From Mycobacterium sp. (GTDB lineage Bacteria > Actinomycetota > Actinomycetes > Mycobacteriales > Mycobacteriaceae): a stretch of 6,133 bases of DNA. Position 1 is the stretch's first letter; the number at the start of each line of letters is the position of its first letter. The notes under the pieces are model-generated. The model was not told the origin of the DNA, did not search any database, and saw only the letters and a program-made list of their open reading frames with translations. Position numbers and translations under genes: made by a program. Where the stretch lies: NCBI GenBank assembly GCA_025965815.1, contig JAOPWF010000659.1:1-6133 (forward strand), written 5' to 3'. This document shows positions 1 through 5,683 of this stretch, in pieces.

Positions 1-1127
1 GCGGTGAACGCGTCCTGCAGGTTGGAGTAGTGCCCACTCTGGTCGCGGTGGTGGTAGTCGTCGGCGAGCAGCAGCAGGTCACCGGCGTCGGTGCCACGCT
101 GCAGTCCGAGCAGCCCGCTGGTGAGGAACTTCCAGTACCGCTGGGTGTACAGCGCGTTGATGGTGCCGGTGATCGCGTCCTGATAGCTCAGGCCCCGCGG
201 ATCCGACGTATTGCCCGGCGCGGTCACCAGCGGGTCGACGAGTTGGTGATAGCGCATCACGAACTGCGACGGGTCGGTGCCCAGCGGGCATCCCGGCGAG
301 GTGGCGCAGTCGGCCGCGTAATCATCGAAAGCCGTTTGGAAACTGGCCATCTGGCGGATGTTCTCCTGGATCGGGTCGACGCTCGGGTCGACGGCGCCGT
401 CGAGAACCATCCCGCGCACCCGGTCCGGAAACTTCTCCGCATACACGGCGCCGAGTTCGGTCCCGTAGGAAAACCCGAGAAAATTGATCTGGTTCTCGCC
501 CAGTGCCGCCCGGACGACGTCCATATCGCGGGCCGAGGAGGCGGTCCCCACGTTCTCCAGGAACGCCGGGCCCATCCGGTCGGCGCAGCGTTGCGCGAGT
601 TGGCGGTAGATCTGCTCGATGGCGGCCACTCCGGCGGGGCTGTAGTCGGCCATCGGCTCGCGGCGGTAGGCGTCGAACTCCGCGTCGGTGCGACATCGCA
701 CCGCGGGCGTCGAATGTCCGACCCCGCGCGGGTCGACCCCCACCAGATCGAACCGGCTGCGGATCTCGGTGTCGGCGAGTGACGCACCCATCCCGGCGAC
801 ATTGTCGACCGCCGAGGCGCCCGGCCCACCGGGGTTGACGAACAGCGTGCCGATGCGGTCGCCGGTGGCGGGGACCCGGATCACCGCCAATTGCGCAAGG
901 GCGCCTTCGGGATTCAAATAGTCGACGGGTACCGACACCGTGCCGCACTGACCGGTCGGGATGGTGCTGGTGTCACCGACGAAGGCCTGACAACTGCCCC
1001 ACACCGGCGGCTGCCCGTAGAGCTGGGTGGCGGCGCCCTCGGGCGATGCCCCCGCGATCGGGGCCCCGACGGTCAACGCCGTCACCATCGCCAGCGGCGC
1101 CGAGATCAGCCACCCCACCCGCCACAT
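1..1127 (-). CDS. Secreted TAP-like alpha/beta-hydrolase protease, Hip1 paralogue (3' end cut by window edge)
   Basis: Serine hydrolase of the tripeptidyl-aminopeptidase-like group, probably exported; the substrate is unknown. 375 residues are visible, and roughly 130 more, including the expected catalytic Asp and His, lie beyond position 1. The ATG at 1125-1127 is followed by a signal peptide: a short N-terminus with Arg3, a hydrophobic stretch at about residues 4-26, and an AGA/SP cleavage site after residue 27. There is no lipobox cysteine, so the product should be soluble or loosely wall-associated. The oxyanion-type NPGGPG motif is at 98-103, and the nucleophile Ser220 lies in GFSYG. It aligns with Hip1 along its whole visible length (for example CPLGTDP, and DPRGLSY in both). 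The closest M. tuberculosis relative by memory and position is Rv2223c. No clear Shine-Dalgarno precedes the ATG; an in-frame ATG at 1086-1088 would destroy the signal peptide. It lies 53 bp downstream of the GNAT gene. Confidence 0.88.
   Translation of the reverse strand, partial: MWRVGWLISAPLAMVTALTVGAPIAGASPEGAATQLYGQPPVWGSCQAFVGDTSTIPTGQCGTVSVPVDYLNPEGALAQLAVIRVPATGDRIGTLFVNPGGPGASAVDNVAGMGASLADTEIRSRFDLVGVDPRGVGHSTPAVRCRTDAEFDAYRREPMADYSPAGVAAIEQIYRQLAQRCADRMGPAFLENVGTASSARDMDVVRAALGENQINFLGFSYGTELGAVYAEKFPDRVRGMVLDGAVDPSVDPIQENIRQMASFQTAFDDYAADCATSPGCPLGTDPSQFVMRYHQLVDPLVTAPGNTSDPRGLSYQDAITGTINALYTQRYWKFLTSGLLGLQRGTDAGDLLLLADDYHHRDQSGHYSNLQDAFT
270..290. repeat. 21-bp direct repeat, copy 1 (in the truncated protease gene)
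   Basis: Identical to 2278-2298. It encodes the conserved CPLGTDP segment and occupies the same codon phase in both protease genes, so it marks their common origin rather than an inserted element. The second copy is about 2.0 kb away. Confidence 0.8.
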
Positions 1128-1180
1128 GGCAGCAATGGTCGCACGCCAACCGGCGCCGGCGGTTCCCGGGACGATAACGT

Positions 1181-1624
1181 TCAGGCTTCGAGTTCGTAGG
1201 ACACCCAGGTGGATGCCTCGGCGCCGATGCCGTCGTAGAGCCGCTGTGCGGTGGCGTTGTCCGGAGCCGTCTCCCAGACCAGTTTCTCGGCCCCGTGGCC
1301 GCGGCACAACTCGCGGCAACGCTCGATCAGCGCCCGCCCGGTTCCGCTCCCCCTGGTGTCCGGAACGACGTAGAGGTCGTTGAGCACCCCGACCCGCGCG
1401 GCGTACAGCGTCTGCCAAGTCCAGTAGACGGTCGCGAAACCGACTGCGCTGCCGTCGTTGCGGGCGATCAGCTGCTCACCCTCGTGCGGGTTGTCGATCA
1501 GGGCGGTCGCCAGCGCCAGCAGTCGGTCGTCAGGTGGGTCGACCCGGTAGAAGTCGCAGTAGGCCCGCAGCATCGGCAACAGATCGGGCAGGTCGTCGAC
1601 GCCGACCCGGTCGATGGTCAGCAC
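1181..1624 (-). CDS. GNAT-family N-acetyltransferase
   Basis: Small cytoplasmic acetyltransferase of 147 residues, a full-length single GNAT domain. It should move an acetyl group from acetyl-CoA to an amine, but the acceptor cannot be told from sequence. The acetyl-CoA pyrophosphate loop is clear: the strand VLNDLYVVP (80-88) runs into RGSGTG (91-96), matching R/Q-x-x-G-x-G/A. The later N-x-x-A-x-x-L-Y motif at 123-130 (NATAQRLY) is also typical. There is no signal peptide or membrane segment. The GTG start at 1622-1624 overlaps the end of hip1 by 7 bases and has no purine-rich Shine-Dalgarno, which suggests translation coupled to hip1. The TGA stop is at 1181-1183. In M. tuberculosis the two protease paralogues are, as I recall, adjacent with no such gene between them. 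A regulatory role on the neighbouring proteases is possible but unsupported. Confidence 0.88.
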   Translation of the reverse strand: MLTIDRVGVDDLPDLLPMLRAYCDFYRVDPPDDRLLALATALIDNPHEGEQLIARNDGSAVGFATVYWTWQTLYAARVGVLNDLYVVPDTRGSGTGRALIERCRELCRGHGAEKLVWETAPDNATAQRLYDGIGAEASTWVSYELEA

Positions 1625-3180
1625 GTGGTGTTCGGCGGCGGCAGGGTCATGTCGACCAGGTACTTCGACGCGATGTTGTCGATGCAGGGGTTGCCCTGGA
1701 AAACGACGGTGTGCTGGGTGCCGTTGAAGGTGACCAGCGTGCCGCCCAGTTGCTTGGCGAGGTCGACCCCGGCCTGATACGGGGTCGCGGGATCGTTCGT
1801 CGTGGAGATCACCAGCACCGGCGGCATGCCCTTCACGGAGATCTCATGGGGCGTACTGCTCGGTGGCACCGGCCAGAACGAGCAGGTTCCCATCGGCGCG
1901 TCCCCGGTGAACTGGCCGTAGCTCATGAACGGCGCGACCTCGCGGGTGCGTCGATCCTCCTCGACCACTTTCGCCTTGTCGGTGACCGGTGGCTGGTCAA
2001 CGCAGTTCACCGCGACCCGGACATCGGTCGAGTTGTTGTAGTGGCCGTCGGCGTCGCGACCCATGTACAGATCGGCCAGCGCCAGCATGGTGTTGCCGGT
2101 GCCGTTCTTCAGTTCGTTCAGGCCCTGGGTGAGGTGCCGCCACAGGTTCGGCGAGTAGAGCGGCAGGATCGTCCCGACGATGGCGTCGCTGTAGCTCAGG
2201 CCGCGCGGGTCGTCGGTCTTCGCCGGCTTGGACACCAACGGGTCGACCATGCTGCGGTACAGGTCGACGGCCTTGGTCGGGTCGGTGCCCAGCGGGCACG
2301 TCGGAACCGTGGCGCAGTCCGCGGCGTAATCGTTGAACGCCCGCTGGAAGGCGGCCGCCTGCCGGATGTCGGCTTCGACCGGGTCGGCATTGGGGTCAAC
2401 GGCACCGTCCAGCACCATCGCCCTGACGTTCTGCGGGAAGGCCTCGGCGTAAGCGGACCCGATGCGGGTGCCGTAGGAGTAACCCAGGTAGGTCAGTTTG
2501 GGGTCGCCGAGTGCGGCGCGCAGCGCGTCGAGATCCTTCACGACGTTGACGGTGCCCACGTTGGCAAGGAACTCCTTGCCCATCTTGTTCTCACACCGCG
2601 CGACGAACGCCTTGGTCTCGCTCTCGATGTGCGCGACCCCGGCCGGGCTGTAGTCCACCTGCGGGTCGGCGCGCAGCCGATCGTTGTCGGCGTCGGAGTT
2701 GCACCACACCGCGCGTGTCGAGGACCCGACCCCGCGGGGGTCGAAACCGACCAGGTCGAATCGCTCGCGGACCGGCTGAGGCACCGCCGACAGCAGCGAG
2801 GCGGCGGCCTGAACGCCCGATTCACCGGGGCCGCCCGGGTTGATCACCAATGAGCCGATCTTGTTGCCGGTGGCCTTGAAGCGGATGAGCGCCAGTCGCG
2901 CGACGTCACCGTCCGGCTTCGAGTAGTCGACCGGTACCGCGAGCTGGCTGCACTCTGCTCCCGCCGGGACCCGGGACGCGTCGCTCGGCGGTGTGGTCTG
3001 GCACGGCCCCCACTGCAGCGGCGACCCCACCCTGGGGGCGGCGACCATCGCGCGGCCGTCGACGACCCTGCTGCAACTGACGGTCACCGCCACCGTCGCC
3101 AAGATCACGACGGAGAAGGTCAGCGTCTTGCGAACGACGCCGCTGCGGCGAAAGAGGCTCATGGCACCACATGCTGCCAT
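1618..3180 (-). CDS. hip1: Cell-envelope serine protease/esterase Hip1 (CaeA)
   Basis: Orthologue of M. tuberculosis Hip1/CaeA (Rv2224c), an envelope-associated serine protease reported to cleave GroEL2 and affect host immune responses. From the ATG at 3178-3180 the protein has 520 residues, the length I recall for Hip1. The N-terminus has a basic segment (RRSGVVRK), a hydrophobic stretch at about 21-35 and Cys36. The lipobox VTVSC is imperfect, with Thr at -3. NPGGPG is at 114-119, the nucleophile Ser235 is in GYSYG, Asp463 is in TTNDPATP and His490 is in GTQHTVV. Asp463 and His490 match the known triad numbers; serine numbering is shifted by a longer N-terminus, compensated by a deletion of about 7 residues near 318-322. 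The chosen start has AGGTGG six bases upstream. Alternatives are GTG at 3208-3210 (530 aa) and ATG at 3160-3162 (514 aa, best match to the Hip1 N-terminus). It overlaps the GNAT gene by 7 bases and lies 65 bp downstream of the acyltransferase gene. Confidence 0.93.
   Translation of the reverse strand: MAACGAMSLFRRSGVVRKTLTFSVVILATVAVTVSCSRVVDGRAMVAAPRVGSPLQWGPCQTTPPSDASRVPAGAECSQLAVPVDYSKPDGDVARLALIRFKATGNKIGSLVINPGGPGESGVQAAASLLSAVPQPVRERFDLVGFDPRGVGSSTRAVWCNSDADNDRLRADPQVDYSPAGVAHIESETKAFVARCENKMGKEFLANVGTVNVVKDLDALRAALGDPKLTYLGYSYGTRIGSAYAEAFPQNVRAMVLDGAVDPNADPVEADIRQAAAFQRAFNDYAADCATVPTCPLGTDPTKAVDLYRSMVDPLVSKPAKTDDPRGLSYSDAIVGTILPLYSPNLWRHLTQGLNELKNGTGNTMLALADLYMGRDADGHYNNSTDVRVAVNCVDQPPVTDKAKVVEEDRRTREVAPFMSYGQFTGDAPMGTCSFWPVPPSSTPHEISVKGMPPVLVISTTNDPATPYQAGVDLAKQLGGTLVTFNGTQHTVVFQGNPCIDNIASKYLVDMTLPPPNTTC
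2278..2298. repeat. 21-bp direct repeat, copy 2 (in hip1)
   Basis: Identical to 270-290 and in the same orientation and reading phase. Recombination between the copies would remove the GNAT gene and leave an in-frame hybrid protease. Confidence 0.8.
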
Positions 3181-3186
3181 GAACCC

Positions 3187-3192
3187 CCACCT
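3187..3192 (-). promoter_or_regulatory. Candidate ribosome binding site of hip1
   Basis: On the minus strand this reads AGGTGG, close to AGGAGG, with six bases before the ATG at 3178-3180. It favours that codon over the GTG at 3208-3210 and the ATG at 3160-3162. The surrounding sequence is G-rich, so part of the match may be chance. Confidence 0.5.
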
Positions 3193-3215
3193 GCCCCGCC
3201 GAACCGACACCGGGT

Positions 3216-3229
3216 GCCGCCGTGGCGGC
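3216..3229 (-). terminator. Short GC hairpin between acyltransferase gene and hip1
   Basis: GCCGCC and GGCGGC are separated by two bases; realistically this is a five-pair GC stem with a four-base loop. It begins 17 bases past the acyltransferase stop on the minus strand. No U-tract follows, so it is at best a weak or attenuating element. Dyads of this size are common in such GC-rich DNA. No convincing -10 box (TANNNT) for hip1 is visible in the 65-bp gap, which argues that hip1 is at least partly read through from the gene upstream. Confidence 0.25.
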
Positions 3230-3245
3230 GCCTACTTGCCCGGTT

Positions 3246-4640
3246 TCACTGGATCGCGTCCAGCAACTCTTCGAGGCCCACCGTGAAGTCGTCGGCGAGG
3301 TCCCACAGGTCGGGCAGCAGTTCGGGGCACGAAATGATGCCCACGTCCAGCTTGCCGTTGAGCGACATCACCGTGATGTTGAGACCGGAGCCGTGGAATA
3401 TGGGGCCGAGCGGGTACATCGCCTTGACCTCAGAGCCCAGAAAGTACAACGGCATCGCCGGTCCCGGCACATTGGAGACCACCAGGTTGTGCACCGGCAA
3501 GGCTTCGGTCAGTCGGCTGCTCGCGTAGACGCGCATCGCGATACCGAAAACGGCGGGCGCCGCGAACTGCGACCAATCCTGCAGCAGCGTCGCACCGATC
3601 GCCGAACTATGCTGCTTGGCTACGGAATTCGCCTCAGCGATGGCGCGCAGCCGCTCGGCCGGGTCCTCGATCTGGGTCTCCAGCCGGGAGAACATGCCGG
3701 ATACCTGGTTGCGGCCGGGCCGGTCCGACTTCTCGTGCACCGACACCGGCACCATCGCGATCAACGAGGAGTCCGGCAGCTCGCCCCGGTCGAGCAGGAA
3801 CTGGCGCAGCACACCCGAAACCAGCGCCATCACCACGTCATTGACCTTGACCCCGAAGTGATTCTTGATCTTCTTGATGTCCTCGAGGTCGAGTTGGGCG
3901 AAGCTGATGTTGCGATGTCCGGTGATGGTGGCGTTGAACGCCGTTTGCGGCGCCGTGAACGGCCGGGCCATGGTCCTGCCGGTGCGCGCGCGGTTGATGG
4001 TGTCGACGACGGTGGACACGGTCGTCGGCAGCACCTTGGTGGCCAGGTGCATGGGGCGGCTGGCGAATTTCACCGCGCCACTGATCGCGATCTCCAGCGA
4101 ACTGCCGCCGCCGACGCCGCCGACCGGGTCCGGTGGCGGCGCATCGGGTTCGGTGCTGCACAGCTGAGACATCAGGTTGGCCCCGGTGACGCCGTCCACG
4201 CTGGCGTGGTGCACCTTGGTCATCACCGCCAACCGGCCGCCCCGATGGGCGTCGGTGCCCGCCACACCCTCGATCACCCACATCTCCCACAGCGGCCGGC
4301 TGCGGTCCAGCGGCAGAGAGGCGATATGTCCACAGATCTCGGCGAGTTCGGCCCTACCGCCCGGGGCGGGTAACCCGATGCGATGCAGGTGCCGGTCGAC
4401 GTCGAAATCCTTGTCCTCGACCCGGACCGGGTGGTCCAGATTGAAACGGCTGTCGGCCAGCTTCTCGCGAAAGTGCGGCATGGCTTTGATGCGCAGCGAC
4501 AGTTCGTCGCGCAGCCGGTCGAAGGTGTAGCCACCGGGCATCGTCGACGTGTCCAGGTCGAGGATCGAGCACACATGCAGTGGCTGTGCCGGGGTTTCGA
4601 GATACAGGAAACTGGCGTCGAGCCCACTCAGCCGTTGCAT
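3246..4640 (-). CDS. Wax ester synthase/diacylglycerol acyltransferase (WS/DGAT, Tgs family)
   Basis: Acyl-CoA-dependent acyltransferase of 464 residues, the usual size for the family. Members esterify diacylglycerol or long-chain alcohols with acyl-CoA to form triacylglycerol or wax ester, often at the membrane or lipid-droplet surface. The N-terminus MQRLSGLDASFLYLETP is typical. The catalytic HHxxxDG motif is intact as HHASVDG at 144-150. Other family blocks are PLW at 116-118, VNDVVMALVSGVLR at 266-279 and NLVVSNVPGP at 385-394. A Pro/Gly-rich linker (about 166-181) separates the two halves. The ATG at 4638-4640 is chosen because the family N-terminus begins there; a longer frame to 4730 adds 30 unlike residues. 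A -10-like box seven bases upstream suggests a leaderless message. It is the first gene of the minus-strand cluster and divergent from panB. Mycobacteria have many such paralogues, so substrate and exact orthologue cannot be assigned. Confidence 0.92.
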   Translation of the reverse strand: MQRLSGLDASFLYLETPAQPLHVCSILDLDTSTMPGGYTFDRLRDELSLRIKAMPHFREKLADSRFNLDHPVRVEDKDFDVDRHLHRIGLPAPGGRAELAEICGHIASLPLDRSRPLWEMWVIEGVAGTDAHRGGRLAVMTKVHHASVDGVTGANLMSQLCSTEPDAPPPDPVGGVGGGSSLEIAISGAVKFASRPMHLATKVLPTTVSTVVDTINRARTGRTMARPFTAPQTAFNATITGHRNISFAQLDLEDIKKIKNHFGVKVNDVVMALVSGVLRQFLLDRGELPDSSLIAMVPVSVHEKSDRPGRNQVSGMFSRLETQIEDPAERLRAIAEANSVAKQHSSAIGATLLQDWSQFAAPAVFGIAMRVYASSRLTEALPVHNLVVSNVPGPAMPLYFLGSEVKAMYPLGPIFHGSGLNITVMSLNGKLDVGIISCPELLPDLWDLADDFTVGLEELLDAIQ

Positions 4641-4647
4641 GTCGCCG

Positions 4648-4653
4648 ATGTTA
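4648..4653 (-). promoter_or_regulatory. -10 box of the WS/DGAT gene, probably giving a leaderless transcript
   Basis: Read on the minus strand the hexamer is TAACAT, a full match to the mycobacterial TANNNT pattern. Seven bases lie between it and the ATG at 4638-4640, so the expected transcription start coincides with the A of the ATG. No Shine-Dalgarno is present in the seven bases. Leaderless genes are common in mycobacteria. No recognisable -35 is seen, which is not unusual there. Confidence 0.5.
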
Positions 4654-4674
4654 GGTCCGTCACCAGTACACCGA

Positions 4675-4686
4675 CGCGAAATCGCG
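4675..4686. repeat. 12-bp inverted repeat upstream of the WS/DGAT gene
   Basis: CGCGA and TCGCG flank a central AA. It overlaps the -35 area of the proposed WS/DGAT promoter, so an operator role is possible. Five-base arms can easily occur by chance. Confidence 0.25.
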
Positions 4687-4774
4687 CACCCAGGCAGCAC
4701 TTGCGAACGGACGGGTGTGAGGAAGCCCACTTAACACGCCGTTCATCTTCTCCGGGCCAGGTGGCAGACTGGCA

Positions 4775-4787
4775 TTCGTCAGACGAA
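4775..4787. repeat. 13-bp inverted repeat upstream of panB
   Basis: TTCGTC and GACGAA are perfect six-base arms around a single A. The dyad lies 13 bases upstream of the weak -10 candidate of panB, about where a -35 or a bound regulator would be. It may be an operator, but no regulator is encoded in this window and chance occurrence is possible. Confidence 0.35.
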
Positions 4788-4800
4788 CCCGGGGACCCGT

Positions 4801-4806
4801 TATAGG
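4801..4806 (+). promoter_or_regulatory. Weak -10 candidate for panB
   Basis: TATAGG is the only TA-containing hexamer between 4741 and 4843 resembling a -10 box, and it lacks the final T of TANNNT. It would give a leader of about 30 bases. An 8-bp palindrome, CCTCGAGG (4807-4814), follows directly. Confidence 0.3.
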
Positions 4807-4832
4807 CCTCGAGGATCGAACCGACCACCAGT

Positions 4833-4838
4833 GAGGGA
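4833..4838 (+). promoter_or_regulatory. Ribosome binding site of panB
   Basis: GAGGGA, five bases before the ATG at 4844-4846. It supports that start codon and a message with a normal leader, in contrast to the neighbouring divergent gene. Confidence 0.6.
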
Positions 4839-4843
4839 CAACG

Positions 4844-5683
4844 ATGTCTGAGCAGACTGTGTACGGCGCTGCCGAAACGGCCAAGCCGAGGACCAAGGTT
4901 CGCACCCATCACCTGCAGAAGTGGAAGAGCGAAGGCCACAAATGGTCGATGCTCACGGCGTACGACTACTGCACCGCCCGCGTTTTCGATGACGCCGGCA
5001 TTCCGGTGCTGCTGGTCGGCGACTCGGCGGCCAACGTCATCTACGGCTACGACACCACCGTGCAGGTCTCCGTCGACGAACTGATTCCGCTGGTTCGTGG
5101 TGTCGTCAAGGGGGCGCTGCATGCGCTGGTGGTCGCCGACCTGCCGTTCGGCAGCTACGAGGCCGGCCCAACGCAGGCGCTGACTACCGCCACCCGTTTC
5201 CTCAAGGAGACCGGCGCGCACGCCGTGAAGCTCGAGGGCGGCGAGCGGGTCGCCGAGCAGATCGCGACGCTCACCATGGCGGGCATCCCGGTGGTGGCCC
5301 ACATCGGCTTCACCCCGCAGAGCGTCAACGGGCTCGGTGGTTTCCGGGTGCAGGGCCGCGGCGACGCCGCCGAGCAGACGATCCACGACGCCATTGCGGT
5401 CGCCGAGGCCGGCGCCGTCGCGGTGGTATTGGAGATGGTCCCGGCCGAACTGGCCACCCAGATCACGGGCAAGCTGACCATCCCCACAGTCGGAATCGGC
5501 GCGGGTCCGAACTGCGACGCCCAGGTGCTGGTGTGGCAGGACATGGCCGGCATGACCAACGGCAAGACCGCGAAGTTCGTCAAGCGTTTCGGTGACGTGG
5601 GCGGCGAACTGCGCCGGGCCGCAACGCAATACGCCGAAGAGGTGGCCGGCGGCGTGTTCCCCGCCGACGAGCACAGCTTCTAG
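4844..5683 (+). CDS. panB: 3-methyl-2-oxobutanoate hydroxymethyltransferase (ketopantoate hydroxymethyltransferase)
   Basis: First committed enzyme of pantothenate and so CoA synthesis. It transfers a hydroxymethyl group from 5,10-methylenetetrahydrofolate to 2-oxoisovalerate to give ketopantoate, as a cytoplasmic Mg2+-dependent TIM-barrel oligomer. The 279 residues match the family, with the short extra N-terminus seen in mycobacterial PanB. Expected active-site residues, by alignment to E. coli PanB from memory, are all present: metal ligands Asp60 (VGDS), Asp99 (ADLPF) and Glu131 (KLEGG), Lys129, and general base Glu197 (LEMVP). The substrate loop is [11 protein letters not shown] (217-227), with Ala where DGQ is usual. 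The C-terminus ends in FPADEHSF. An ATG with GAGGGA five bases upstream fixes the start. No other pan gene is in the window. The TAG stop at 5681-5683 overlaps the convergent crotonase stop, so panB appears monocistronic. Confidence 0.97.
   Translation: MSEQTVYGAAETAKPRTKVRTHHLQKWKSEGHKWSMLTAYDYCTARVFDDAGIPVLLVGDSAANVIYGYDTTVQVSVDELIPLVRGVVKGALHALVVADLPFGSYEAGPTQALTTATRFLKETGAHAVKLEGGERVAEQIATLTMAGIPVVAHIGFTPQSVNGLGGFRVQGRGDAAEQTIHDAIAVAEAGAVAVVLEMVPAELATQITGKLTIPTVGIGAGPNCDAQVLVWQDMAGMTNGKTAKFVKRFGDVGGELRRAATQYAEEVAGGVFPADEHSF

Larger units (their letters stand above)
4641..4843. promoter_or_regulatory. Divergent intergenic region between the WS/DGAT gene and panB
   Basis: These 203 bp must carry the start signals for both flanking genes. 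Visible elements are a TAACAT -10 candidate for the minus-strand gene (4648-4653), a weak TATAGG candidate for panB (4801-4806), and short dyads at 4675-4686, 4775-4787 and 4807-4814. I see no gene or structured RNA here. Confidence 0.6.

Noticed and set aside
30..782. Plus-strand open frame (250 codons) opposite the truncated protease
   Set aside because: The minus strand carries signal peptide, NPGGPG and GFSYG motifs aligned to Hip1, so the plus frame is a shadow.
1148..1164. Possible hairpin AACCG...CGGTT between the GNAT gene and the downstream protease gene
   Set aside because: It has only five pairs, no U-tract, and lies in a 53-bp gap inside a same-strand run; too weak to call a terminator.
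1534..2853. Long plus-strand open frame (439 codons) opposite hip1
   Set aside because: It lies antisense to a clearly recognised protease; its Arg/Gly/Val-rich composition and lack of domains fit a GC-driven shadow frame.
3222..4373. Plus-strand open frame (383 codons) opposite the WS/DGAT gene
   Set aside because: It is antisense to a gene with intact family motifs, and its product is His/Arg/Gly-rich with no recognisable domain.
4628..5674. Minus-strand open frame (348 codons) opposite panB and across the intergenic region
   Set aside because: It is antisense to panB over nearly its whole length, with low-complexity composition; the excess of stop-free frames is expected at this GC content.
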